Below, one piece after another: positions 1 to 7,096 of a stretch of DNA of 7,475 nt. A model generated the notes under the pieces. The model had not been told where the DNA came from. It did no database searches and saw nothing but the letters and a program-made list of their open reading frames with translations. The stretch lies in the NCBI GenBank assembly GCA_012514865.1, contig JAAYZO010000333.1:1-7475 (forward strand), written 5' to 3'. Source of the stretch: Lentisphaerota bacterium (GTDB lineage: Bacteria > Verrucomicrobiota > Lentisphaeria > Oligosphaerales > JAFGRS01). Positions within the stretch are counted from its first letter, which is position 1, and every line of letters begins with the position of its first letter. Position numbers and translations under genes: made by a program.

Positions 1-2300
1 AGGCGGCCATCGCACTCCAGGTGCAGGCCGTCGGTATCGACCGCGATCGGCGCGGCCGGCCGCGTCGGCGCCGAGAAGATGACATCCACGCCGGCGTCGT
101 GCTCGACGCGCAGCGCCACCGGCGCCGCCGCGCCGCCCGGCGGCAGGAGCGCGCGTACCGAGCGCAGGATGGGGCGCTCGGCGTAGGGCTGATGCACGGC
201 GACGAAGGCGGATTCGAGGGGGCCCGCCGCGGCGACGCGCCGGGCCATGACACTCGGCATGGTGTGCTTCGGGAGCTCCGCGTCATTCTCGCCGGCATTG
301 CGGATGGACGGCGAGCGCATGCGGCAGACCTGGGTGTCGTTCTGGCCGAGCACATCGACCCGCAGGCGCGGGCCGGCGCCGTCGGTGAAGGCGAAGGTCG
401 CCGACCAGGCCTCGGGCGTCGTCGCCGCCTCGAGGTCCTTCGGGAAGGCGTAGGCCGCGTCGAGGCCGGGCGGGAAGGTGCCGCGCGACGACTCCGAGCG
501 CGGCAGTTCGACGACGGCGTCGGGCCCGATGAGGTTGCCGGGCACCGGCGTGGCGGGCAGGCTCAGGGTGACCTCCTGGGGGAGGTCGGCGGAGCCATGC
601 AGGACCCAGTCGTGGCGGCTGCCGCCGGCGACGCGGAAGACATCGACGAGGTAGGCATCGGCCGCGCCGACGCCGACCACCAGCAGGCGCCGGCGGTACT
701 CGCTGGCGCGGCCGGGGTAGGCGACGAGCGACTGCGCCTCGACGGCCTGGAGGTCCGCCGAGAGCGGCGCGAACAGCGTGACATTCCCGCCGATGCCGGC
801 GGTGTGCTGGTTGGTCTGGTCGATGACGACGGTGTTATGGGCCAGCGAACGCACCACCCAGGCGCGCCAGGCGCTGTGGGTGTAGCCGATGTCGTTGAGC
901 AGCTCGCGGCCGTGGGCCCAGAGGATGAGGTTGAGGTGGTCGCCGTGCTGGTGGCCGTGGCCGCCGCTGAAGTGCAGGTGTGCCTGCATGGCCGTCTCGG
1001 CCTCGCCGCGTGCCAGGCGGGCATGGCGCATGCCGGGCATGAGCAGCGCGTCGTTGCGCGCGGTCGGCTCCTGACCGCGGCCGGGCCAGGCGTCATGGAC
1101 GGCCACCACCCGGCCGTCGGGGAAGGCGAGGGCGGCGGCGGCCTGGATGGCCTTGCGGACGAAAGGCAGGTCGCGCTGCATATCCAGATCGACAAGCCTC
1201 GTCCGGCCGCCCTCCGGCACGACGTCAGCCGGGTCGGAGTAGCCCTTGGCGGCCTGGAAGACGCCCTGCAGGAGCCCGATGGCCTGCCGGTGGTAGGAGT
1301 GCGAGCCCTCCATCCACATGCCGTCGACGAAGAACTGCCGGCGCAGGAGTTCCTCGGTGCGGCGGATGCCGTCGTGGACGTAGTCCGGGCGGTTGAGCAC
1401 GCGGCCGTAGACCACCAGGCTCTGGTAGATGACCGGCGACATGTTGCTGTAGTACTCCTTGTAGGAGCGCACGAAGGCGATCGAGGCGTGCAGCATGTCG
1501 GTCTCGATCGCCGCCTTGACATCCCGGCCCAGGCTGGCGCTGAGGCGTTCGAAGGCGCCGCTGCTGTAGAGCCGGTCGTAGGCGTAGGCGACCGAGGTCG
1601 GCGCGTCGGCGTAGAACCACCGGCTCCAGATGCCGCCCCAGTAGGGATACGGCTCCGCCGCGTCGGGAACCGGGCCGTCGGCGCCGTTGACCTGATCATG
1701 GACGAAAGACCAGCCGGCGTAGCGCTGCGAGATCTCGTAGAGGAGCGCCGCGCCGGCGTCGGCATAGCGCGCTTCGTCGGTGGCCACCCAGGCGTCGGCG
1801 AGCTGCAGCGCCAGGCGCGCCGACCAGGTCTTGCGCTCGTAGCGGGCGCGGGCGTCGAAGAAGCAGCGGTCGCCGTCGGGCGTGAGGTGGTAGCGCCACT
1901 CGACCGCCTGGCCGCGGCGGTTGCGGAAGGCGATGACCTGGTCCATCGGGTACTGCTCGGAGGGGTAGACATGGTTGCAGAACCGGCAGTGCACGCGGTC
2001 GGGGTCGTCGGGGCCATTCCAGACGATCTGGCCGGCCTGGGTGCCCATGGTGCAGTTGGGGCAGTCGCAGAAGCGTATGCCATTGCGCTCGGGGACCATG
2101 GCGAGGATGGCCTCGAGGCCGCGTTCCAGGACCGGGTCGACCGCCTTGCGGGCGGCCTCGGCCCGGGTGGCGGCCGTCGGCATCGCCGGGTGCGCGATGC
2201 GGGCCGAGGCCGGCTCCGCGGCACCGGCGCCGACGCCGGCGACCATGGCGACGAGGGCCAGGGGCGACCCGAGGACGCAGCAGACGATCGCATGTCGCAT
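1..2300 (-). CDS. Heparinase II/III family polysaccharide lyase, exported, N-terminal 766 codons (3' end beyond window)
   Basis: The reading frame from the ATG at 2300 stays open to the left edge, so the C-terminus is missing. Residues 1-33 look like a signal peptide (basic Arg2, hydrophobic core ending in Ala-rich AxA sites near 27 and 33), implying export. Residues 78-108 carry a C-x-C-x2-C ... C-x2-C cluster (C78, C80, C83, C105, C108), likely a zinc ribbon. A helical alpha/alpha-toroid-like region follows, with YYSNMSP (283-289) and GSHSYHRQ (332-339; Y336), the places where this fold carries its Asn and Tyr catalytic residues. Residues 446-460 hold the family hallmark H-x-H-x-D (H450, H452, D454), followed by GRELLNDIGY and AHNTVV, typical of the heparinase II/III C-terminal beta domain. 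The family cleaves uronic-acid-containing polysaccharides by beta-elimination; the substrate here (alginate, heparinoid, other) cannot be read. The overlapping open frame starting at 2293 is a +1-frame shadow of low-complexity Arg/Ser/Pro sequence. The gene is divergent from the antiporter. Confidence 0.9.
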   Translation of the reverse strand, partial: MRHAIVCCVLGSPLALVAMVAGVGAGAAEPASARIAHPAMPTAATRAEAARKAVDPVLERGLEAILAMVPERNGIRFCDCPNCTMGTQAGQIVWNGPDDPDRVHCRFCNHVYPSEQYPMDQVIAFRNRRGQAVEWRYHLTPDGDRCFFDARARYERKTWSARLALQLADAWVATDEARYADAGAALLYEISQRYAGWSFVHDQVNGADGPVPDAAEPYPYWGGIWSRWFYADAPTSVAYAYDRLYSSGAFERLSASLGRDVKAAIETDMLHASIAFVRSYKEYYSNMSPVIYQSLVVYGRVLNRPDYVHDGIRRTEELLRRQFFVDGMWMEGSHSYHRQAIGLLQGVFQAAKGYSDPADVVPEGGRTRLVDLDMQRDLPFVRKAIQAAAALAFPDGRVVAVHDAWPGRGQEPTARNDALLMPGMRHARLARGEAETAMQAHLHFSGGHGHQHGDHLNLILWAHGRELLNDIGYTHSAWRAWVVRSLAHNTVVIDQTNQHTAGIGGNVTLFAPLSADLQAVEAQSLVAYPGRASEYRRRLLVVGVGAADAYLVDVFRVAGGSRHDWVLHGSADLPQEVTLSLPATPVPGNLIGPDAVVELPRSESSRGTFPPGLDAAYAFPKDLEAATTPEAWSATFAFTDGAGPRLRVDVLGQNDTQVCRMRSPSIRNAGENDAELPKHTMPSVMARRVAAAGPLESAFVAVHQPYAERPILRSVRALLPPGGAAAPVALRVEHDAGVDVIFSAPTRPAAPIAVDTDGLHLECDGR

Positions 2301-2310
2301 GGGACGGCTT

Positions 2311-2316
2311 CTCCCT
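2311..2316 (-). promoter_or_regulatory. Ribosome binding site of the lyase gene
   Basis: On the minus strand AGGGAG lies 10 nt before the ATG at 2300. It supports this start over the ATG at 2293, which opens a different frame without family motifs. Confidence 0.65.
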
Positions 2317-2418
2317 GCCAGCGGCAGAACCGCCGGGGGCATCCTCGCCGCGTGACGGCCCGGCCGTGGTGCCGTGCCGGCGCGGTGCGGATCCAGTGCC
2401 CGGCTGCCCGCCTGCGGA

Positions 2419-2431
2419 GGCTACAGTAGCC
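2419..2431. promoter_or_regulatory. 13-bp perfect palindrome, operator candidate upstream of the lyase gene
   Basis: GGCTAC-A-GTAGCC is a perfect 6-1-6 dyad, centred 125 bp upstream of the lyase ATG in the divergent intergenic region. The size and symmetry fit a dimeric repressor site. No clear -35/-10 pair was found next to it, so the operator role is inference. Confidence 0.35.
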
Positions 2432-2600
2432 ACCGTCGGCGCTGGCGCCAGTGCACCGGCGGCCGATGGAAAAGCGCGGCGCGGTTGAACCCGGGCCCGC
2501 CGCGGCGGTCTGCGTAGGTGAGTTCTGCGTGGCGATTGCAGGCCATCGTTCCGGCGGCGCTGTACTCAGTCGCCTCTCGCCGCTGGTTGGGGCCTGCTAT

Positions 2601-2630
2601 CATCCAGATCGCTATCGGGATCGGGATCGA
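2601..2630 (+). repeat. ATCG-type hexamer array, left arm of an imperfect inverted repeat
   Basis: Positions 2607-2630 read as four consecutive hexamers (GATCGC, TATCGG, GATCGG, GATCGA). Together with the preceding CATCCA the block matches the reverse complement of 2782-2810 at about 24 of 30 positions with a one-base gap, including a shared 10-mer ATCGGGATCG. It could be a simple-sequence array copied in both orientations, or one arm of a hairpin or small non-autonomous element. No target-site duplication is evident at the outer ends. Confidence 0.6.
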
Positions 2631-2662
2631 CTGGCTGGCGCGCAGTCACTGGTCCCGGGCCA

Positions 2663-2741
2663 GACGTATGGACAACGTCACGTGCCGCGGCCTTCTCATA
2701 GCACCCACGCGACGTAGCTTATAGACAACCGGTAGACGTCA
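2663..2741 (+). promoter_or_regulatory. Repeated GACGT/GACAAC module with a weak -10-like box, possible antiporter control region
   Basis: GACGTA, GACAAC and ACGTCA occur in the same order twice: compactly at 2663-2680, where GACGT and ACGTC form a 5-7-5 dyad, and stretched at 2711-2741, where the last element is part of the palindrome GACGTC (2735-2740). TATAGA at 2720-2725 in the second copy resembles a -10 box, but no good -35 lies 16-18 bp upstream. The arrangement suggests two sites for one regulator around an antiporter promoter. This is inference from pattern only. Confidence 0.3.
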
Positions 2742-2781
2742 GTCTCTCGTGTCCGAGTGCCATTCGGAGATCACTCGACAT

Positions 2782-2810
2782 CCGATAGCGATCCCGATTC
2801 GATTTGGATG
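2782..2810 (-). repeat. CGAT-type hexamer array, right arm of the imperfect inverted repeat
   Basis: On the plus strand this reads CGATAG, CGATCC, CGATT, CGATTT in succession. Its reverse complement matches 2601-2630, including an exact 12-mer GATCGCTATCGG (plus strand 2607-2618 against minus strand 2793-2782). It ends 12 bp before the antiporter ribosome binding site, so pairing with the left arm in a leader RNA could reach close to the translation start. Confidence 0.55.
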
Positions 2811-2822
2811 CTCCATCGATTT

Positions 2823-2828
2823 GAGGAG
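2823..2828 (+). promoter_or_regulatory. Ribosome binding site deciding the antiporter start
   Basis: GAGGAG with a 6-nt gap to ATG at 2835. The in-frame ATGs at 2757 and 2808 lack a comparable site and would add a polar Asp/Ser-rich tail before the first membrane helix, so 2835 is preferred. Confidence 0.8.
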
Positions 2829-2834
2829 CTGTGT

Positions 2835-5321
2835 ATGGCAGCCCTTCCGCTACACGACCCGGTCCACATCTTCGCCCTGGTGATGCTGGTCATCCTGGTG
2901 GTGCCGACGCTGTGTCGTCTGGCGCGTGTGCCGTCCTCGTTCGGCCTGATCCTGATCGGCATCGTGCTGGGCCCGCACGGCCTGGCCCTGCTCGAGCGCG
3001 ACGCTACCATGCGTCTCCTCGGGACCGTGGGGCTGCTCTACATCATGTTCCAGGCCGGCCTCGAGATCGACCTGCAGGAGTTCCTGCGGCATCGCGGTCA
3101 CAGCCTCGTCTTTGGCTTCCTGACCTTCCTCTTCCCGATGGCGTTTGGCATCGCGGCGGCGCTCCTGCTCCTCGACCTGGGCGTCCTGCCGGCGGTGCTC
3201 CTGGGGAGCCTCTTCGCCTCGCACACCCTGCTGACCTTCCCGACGGTCAGCCGTCTGGGCCTGGCGCGGACGCCGCTGGTGGCCACGGTGGTCGGCGGCA
3301 CCATGTTGACCGACACCGCCGCCTTCGTGGTGCTGGCGGCGGTGGCGGCGCTGTCGCGCGGCGACTCGAGCCTCGGCTTCTGGGTGCGTTTTCTGATATC
3401 GGCCAGCCTGGCGTCGGTGCTGGCGCTGTGGGGCCTGAGCCGTCTCGGGCGGTGGTTCCTGCGGCATGCCGCGACCGACGACACGGTCGAGTACGTCTTT
3501 GCCCTGACGGCGGTGTTCGCCTGCGCCGTGCTGTTGCAGGTGGCCGGTCTGGAGCCGATCATCGGGGCCTTCCTGGCCGGCCTGGCGCTGAATCGCCTGG
3601 TGCCGGAGAACAGCATCCTGATGAACCGCATACGCTTCGTCGGCAATGCCCTCTTCATACCCTTCTTCCTGATTACGGTGGGCATGCTGGTCAACCCGCG
3701 GCTGCCCTTCGAGAGTCATGACGCGGCCCGTGTGGCGCTGGTGATGAGCGGCGTGGCGCTGCTGGGCAAGGCCATGGCCTCGGGGCTGACCCGGCGCCTC
3801 CTGGGGCACGACCGCGATGAGGGCGGCCTGATGTACGGTCTCAGCGTCAACCAGGCGGCCGCGACCCTGGCGGCGGTGATGGTCGGCTTCGAGCTCGGGC
3901 TGTTCTCGGAGGCGGTGGTGACGGGGACCGTCCTGATGATCCTGGTCACCTGCTTCGCGGGCGCCTGGGTCACCGACCTCTTCGCCGGGCGTCTGGCCCG
4001 TCGGCAGGTGCGTCGGCCGTTCGAGGGAGCAGCGCCGAGCGACCGCATCATGGTACCCTTGGCCAACCCGGGGACGGCGGGCAGCCTCATCGAGCTGGCG
4101 CTGCTGCTGCGCCGGCCGGGGTCGCAGGAGCCGCTCTACCCGGCGGCGGTGGTGCCGGAAGGCCCCCACGGCACGTTGCGGGCGGTGGCGGAGGCCGAGC
4201 GTATGCTGGGCGGCGTGGTGGTGCATGCGGTGGCGGCCGGGGTGCCGGTCTTCCCGGTCACCCGCGTCGATGCGAATGTCGCCACCGGGCTCTGCCGGGC
4301 CATGACCGACTTCCGCGCGGCCACGGCCGTGATGGGCTGGAACGGCGAGGTGTCGTCGCTGCAGCGCGTCTTCGGGCGGGTCCTGGACCAGCTCCTGGAC
4401 CAATCCCCGCAGATGCTCATGGTCTACCGTGCCACGGGGCCGCTGCGGGCGGTGCAGCGCCTGATCGTGCTGGAGCCGCCGCTGGTGGACCGCCATCCGG
4501 GCATGGCGGTGGTGAAGCAGTGCCTGCTGGGCCTGTCGCAGCAGCTCGGTGCCGGTTTGCACCGGCTCTGTCTGGCCGACGCGGTGGCGACGTGGCCGGC
4601 GGCGGCCGCCGGTGCGGCGGTGCAGATCCTTCCGTCGTGGTCGGCGGCGCTGTCGACGCTGGCCGACCTGGCTCCCGGCCCCAGCGACGCGGTGGTCGTC
4701 CTGGCGGTGCGTCGCGGTGCCCTGGGCTGGCAGCCGGCCCTCGACCGCCTGCCGCGCCAGGCGGCCGGACGTTTCGCCGAGGCCAACCTCATCATCGCCT
4801 ACCCGCCGGAGGGCGACCTGAGCGCTCCGGCGGCGGCGGCCCCCGCCGTGGCGGCGGCCGCGCCGGCGCCGCTGGTGCGGCCGGAGGATGTCCAGGTTGA
4901 CCTCGCCAGCACCGAACTCGATGGCGCTGTCGAGGCTCTCCTCGAGATCGCGCTGGCCGGCCAGCCGCAGGCCCTGGCCCAGGTCCTGCGGCAGTACCGC
5001 GACACGTCGTCGCCGGCGCCGCTGGAGCTGGTGCCGGGGGTGGTGCTGGTGCACCTGCATGTCCAGGCCGCCGCGGCACTGGCCGAGTCGCGCGTGCTCC
5101 TCGGCCTGAATCCCTGCGGCTTTGCGGTGCGCGGCAGTGACAACCCGGCGTCGTGCCTGTTCCTGCTGCTCAGCCCGGCCGACCAGCCGGTCGAGGTGCA
5201 CCTGCGGAAGCTGGCGGCGATTGCGGGCTGTCTGCGCGAGCCGTCACGGCGCCGGCGGCTTCTCGAGGCGCCCGACGCGGCGGCGGCCGCGGCGGCCCTG
5301 GAGGCGCCGGCGGCGCCGTGA
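2835..5321 (+). CDS. Cation:proton antiporter (CPA2 type) fused to USP-like region and PTS EIIA type-2 domain
   Basis: 828 aa from the ATG at 2835. Residues about 10-390 form some 12 hydrophobic helices of a Na+/H+ exchanger domain of the KefB/KefC/NapA (CPA2) superfamily. Helix 3 has the typical YIMFQAGLEIDL, and TDTAAF around D160 sits where the ion-binding acidic residue is expected. It should exchange Na+ or K+ for H+ across the inner membrane. In place of the RCK/TrkA-N domain of KefB/C, residues about 403-660 look like two universal-stress-protein-like alpha/beta units (DRIMVPLANPG near 402; RLIVLEPPLVD near 542). An Ala/Pro linker (about 658-684) leads to residues about 690-815, which align with fructose/Ntr-type EIIA domains: GVVLVHLHV at the active-site strand with H740 at the phospho-His position, then LGLNPCGFAV and LFLLLSPADQPVEVHLRKLAAIAGCL. 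The tail is Ala-rich. The fusion suggests gating by nucleotide or phosphorylation state. Ion specificity is not readable. The gene end converges on the 90-aa membrane protein gene, with a 33-bp gap. Confidence 0.9.
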   Translation: MAALPLHDPVHIFALVMLVILVVPTLCRLARVPSSFGLILIGIVLGPHGLALLERDATMRLLGTVGLLYIMFQAGLEIDLQEFLRHRGHSLVFGFLTFLFPMAFGIAAALLLLDLGVLPAVLLGSLFASHTLLTFPTVSRLGLARTPLVATVVGGTMLTDTAAFVVLAAVAALSRGDSSLGFWVRFLISASLASVLALWGLSRLGRWFLRHAATDDTVEYVFALTAVFACAVLLQVAGLEPIIGAFLAGLALNRLVPENSILMNRIRFVGNALFIPFFLITVGMLVNPRLPFESHDAARVALVMSGVALLGKAMASGLTRRLLGHDRDEGGLMYGLSVNQAAATLAAVMVGFELGLFSEAVVTGTVLMILVTCFAGAWVTDLFAGRLARRQVRRPFEGAAPSDRIMVPLANPGTAGSLIELALLLRRPGSQEPLYPAAVVPEGPHGTLRAVAEAERMLGGVVVHAVAAGVPVFPVTRVDANVATGLCRAMTDFRAATAVMGWNGEVSSLQRVFGRVLDQLLDQSPQMLMVYRATGPLRAVQRLIVLEPPLVDRHPGMAVVKQCLLGLSQQLGAGLHRLCLADAVATWPAAAAGAAVQILPSWSAALSTLADLAPGPSDAVVVLAVRRGALGWQPALDRLPRQAAGRFAEANLIIAYPPEGDLSAPAAAAPAVAAAAPAPLVRPEDVQVDLASTELDGAVEALLEIALAGQPQALAQVLRQYRDTSSPAPLELVPGVVLVHLHVQAAAALAESRVLLGLNPCGFAVRGSDNPASCLFLLLSPADQPVEVHLRKLAAIAGCLREPSRRRRLLEAPDAAAAAAALEAPAAP

Positions 5322-5354
5322 GAGACCCGGCACGCCGGCGGCGGGGGCGGGCGG

Positions 5355-5627
5355 TCACTTGCGGCGCGCCCGGAGGAAGCTGCTGAAGGGCAGTGCCGGC
5401 AGCGAGACGAGGGCCGCCAGGAGGCCCAGGCCGAAGCAGCGCCAGAGGATCTCGAACCAGCCGACCCAGGCGCCATTGAGGATGGCCAGCACCGCCCCGA
5501 ACACCGCCCCGAGGGCGATCAGGGCGATGAACAGATTGGCGGCCAGGCGGGCCAGGCCGTAGGCCACCAGCATGCCCAGCACCACCAGGGCTCCTCCGGC
5601 CAGACATTGCAGCGCAGGCGAGACCAT
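5355..5627 (-). CDS. Small three-helix membrane protein of unknown function
   Basis: 90 aa, not recognised as a named family. It has three hydrophobic stretches, about residues 6-26, 31-52 and 60-81, the second rich in Gly/Ala/Leu/Ile, and a basic C-terminus (RARRK) that by the positive-inside rule probably faces the cytoplasm. It starts 13 nt after the moxR-like stop, and the GAGGG at 5638-5642 overlapping that stop codon is a plausible ribosome binding site (10-nt gap), so the two genes are very likely cotranscribed and perhaps translationally coupled. MoxR ATPases are commonly encoded with membrane or secreted partner proteins, so this may be a partner or target. Hydrophobicity in frame and operon position argue that it is real and not a shadow. 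Confidence 0.75.
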   Translation of the reverse strand: MVSPALQCLAGGALVVLGMLVAYGLARLAANLFIALIALGAVFGAVLAILNGAWVGWFEILWRCFGLGLLAALVSLPALPFSSFLRARRK

Positions 5628-5637
5628 CCCGGCGGTG

Positions 5638-5642
5638 CCCTC
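5638..5642 (-). promoter_or_regulatory. Ribosome binding site of the 90-aa protein, overlapping the moxR-like stop codon
   Basis: GAGGG on the minus strand shares two bases with the TGA of the upstream gene and lies 10 nt before the ATG at 5627, an arrangement that favours translational coupling. Confidence 0.45.
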
Positions 5643-7053
5643 AGTAGTCCTTCTCGCTCGGCTCCGGGACCGCGGCCAGGAGCTGCCGGATCAGGTCGTC
5701 GGGGCCGATGCCCTCGGAGTCGGCGGTGAAGTTGGTGAAGATGCGGTGGCGCAGCACGGGGAGGGCCAGCGCCCGGACGTCCTCGCAGGAGACATTCAGG
5801 CGGCCCTGCAGGACGGCGCGCGCCTTGGCACCCAGGACGAGGAACTGCGCCGCGCGCGGCCCGGCGCCGACGTGGACGTGGTCCTTGATGAACTGCGGGA
5901 CCGCCTCGGACTTCGGGCGGGTCATGCGCACCAGGCGGGTGGCGTACTTGACCACATGGGCGCTGACCGGGAGCTGGCGCACGGTGTCCTGCAGGTCCAG
6001 GAGGTGCTGGGCGGTGAGGACCTCGGCGAGGTCGGTCTCCTGCCGGCCGGTGGTCGCCATGACGATGCGCTCCTCCTCGTCCGCCTCCGGGTAGTCCACC
6101 ACGATGTTGAACATGAAGCGGTCCAACTGCGCCTCGGGCAGCGGGTAGGTACCCTCCTGCTCGAGGGGGTTCTGGGTGGCGAGCACGAAGAAGGGCGGCG
6201 GCAGGGGGAAGAGCTGGTTGGCGACGGTGACCTGGCGTTCCTGCATGGCCTCGAGGAGGGCCGCCTGGGTCTTGGGCGGGGTACGGTTGATCTCGTCGGC
6301 GAGGAGCATGTTGGTGAAGATCGGGCCCTTGATGAAGCGGAAGGTCTTCTGGCCGGTCTCTTCGTTGACCTCGAGGACGTCGGTGCCGATGATGTCCGAG
6401 GGCATCAGGTCGGGGGTGAACTGGATGCGCTTGAAGCGCAGTCGGAGGATCTTGGCGAGGGTGTTGACCATGAGGGTCTTGGCGAGGCCGGGCAGGCCGA
6501 TCATGAGGCAGTGCCCGCCGGCGGCGATGGCCACCAGGAGTTCCTCGAGCACCTGCCGCTGGCCGACGATGACGCGGCCGAACTCGGTGGCGATGCGCGT
6601 CGAGACCTCGGCCATCTCGCGGATGTCGCCGATGGCATCGCCGGCGCTGTCGCGGCGCCGCGCCGCGGCCGCGGCGGCGGTGCTCGTCGTGATGGTGGCG
6701 GCGGCCGGGCCGGGGCTGGCCGCGGCGGCCGGCGCCGGGCTGACCGGGGCCAGGCCGACCGCCTCGGCCTCGGCATCCAGGACCGCGTCGACACTGCCAA
6801 ACTGAATGGCGACGCGGCCGCGGACCTCGCAGCGCTGCACCGGAGTGCCGTCGACGAAGACGCCGTTGGCACTGCCGAGGTCCTCGACGACCCAGACGCC
6901 GTCGGCGTACTCCAGGGCCGCGTGGTGGCGGCTGATGCTCCCCTCGTTAATGCGGATGTCGCATTCGTCGCCGCGGCCGACGATCAGGCGACCGCTGTCG
7001 ATCTGGTAGGTGCGACCCGCATCCGGTCCGCCGAGGATCTCGAGGTTGGCCAT
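5641..7053 (-). CDS. MoxR-family AAA+ ATPase with N-terminal FHA domain
   Basis: 470 aa from the ATG at 7053. Residues 1-95 are a forkhead-associated domain with the phospho-threonine-binding residues in place: GR at 26-27, SRHH at 41-44 and SANGVFVDG at 61-69 (N63). An Ala/Pro/Thr-rich linker (about 95-135) leads to a MoxR AAA+ module: VGQ motif near 160, Walker A GLPGLAKT (about 185-192), Walker B LLADEINR (about 248-255), sensor 1 ATQNPLEQEGTYPLPEAQLDRF (starting near 292), then the AAA lid domain. MoxR ATPases act as cytoplasmic chaperones that remodel or activate partner proteins, often via VWA-domain adaptors; here the FHA domain probably ties this to Ser/Thr kinase signalling or docks a phosphorylated partner. 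An upstream in-frame ATG at 7317 would add 88 residues of Pro/Cys/Trp-rich sequence encoded by tandem repeats and lies upstream of the promoter at 7097-7125, so it is rejected. No strong Shine-Dalgarno is seen before 7053. The usual DUF58/VWA gene does not follow directly. Confidence 0.93.
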   Translation of the reverse strand: MANLEILGGPDAGRTYQIDSGRLIVGRGDECDIRINEGSISRHHAALEYADGVWVVEDLGSANGVFVDGTPVQRCEVRGRVAIQFGSVDAVLDAEAEAVGLAPVSPAPAAAASPGPAAATITTSTAAAAAARRRDSAGDAIGDIREMAEVSTRIATEFGRVIVGQRQVLEELLVAIAAGGHCLMIGLPGLAKTLMVNTLAKILRLRFKRIQFTPDLMPSDIIGTDVLEVNEETGQKTFRFIKGPIFTNMLLADEINRTPPKTQAALLEAMQERQVTVANQLFPLPPPFFVLATQNPLEQEGTYPLPEAQLDRFMFNIVVDYPEADEEERIVMATTGRQETDLAEVLTAQHLLDLQDTVRQLPVSAHVVKYATRLVRMTRPKSEAVPQFIKDHVHVGAGPRAAQFLVLGAKARAVLQGRLNVSCEDVRALALPVLRHRIFTNFTADSEGIGPDDLIRQLLAAVPEPSEKDY

Positions 7054-7096
7054 AGGTAGTGGTCCGATCCCGTTCTGGTCACCCGCCGCCGAACAC

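Noticed and set aside
563..2293. 576-codon minus-strand open frame inside the lyase region
   Set aside because: It starts in the +1 frame at 2293 and gives Ser/Arg/Pro-rich sequence without motifs; the frame from 2300 holds the signal peptide and the catalytic residues.
21..2429. 802-codon open frame on the plus strand antisense to the lyase
   Set aside because: It is open only because of G+C-rich codon bias opposite a real gene; the product is a low-complexity Arg/Gly/Ala/Val string with no domain, while the minus-strand frame has clear family motifs.
2480..2500. tRNA-like T-arm on the minus strand (GGGTTCAACC)
   Set aside because: The closing stem base is wrong for a T-loop and no acceptor or anticodon arm is found around it.
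2451..2717. 88-codon plus-strand open frame in the divergent intergenic region
   Set aside because: No ribosome binding site or family resemblance, and it runs through the hexamer array.
2850..5201. 783-codon open frame antisense to the antiporter
   Set aside because: His/Arg/Gln-rich translation with no recognisable fold, opposite a well-supported membrane protein gene.
5303..5338. Hairpins GGCGCC-GGC-GGCGCC and CCGGC-AC-GCCGG around the antiporter stop as a terminator
   Set aside because: The first lies in Ala/Pro codons, the second has a very tight loop, and neither is followed by a T-run on either strand.
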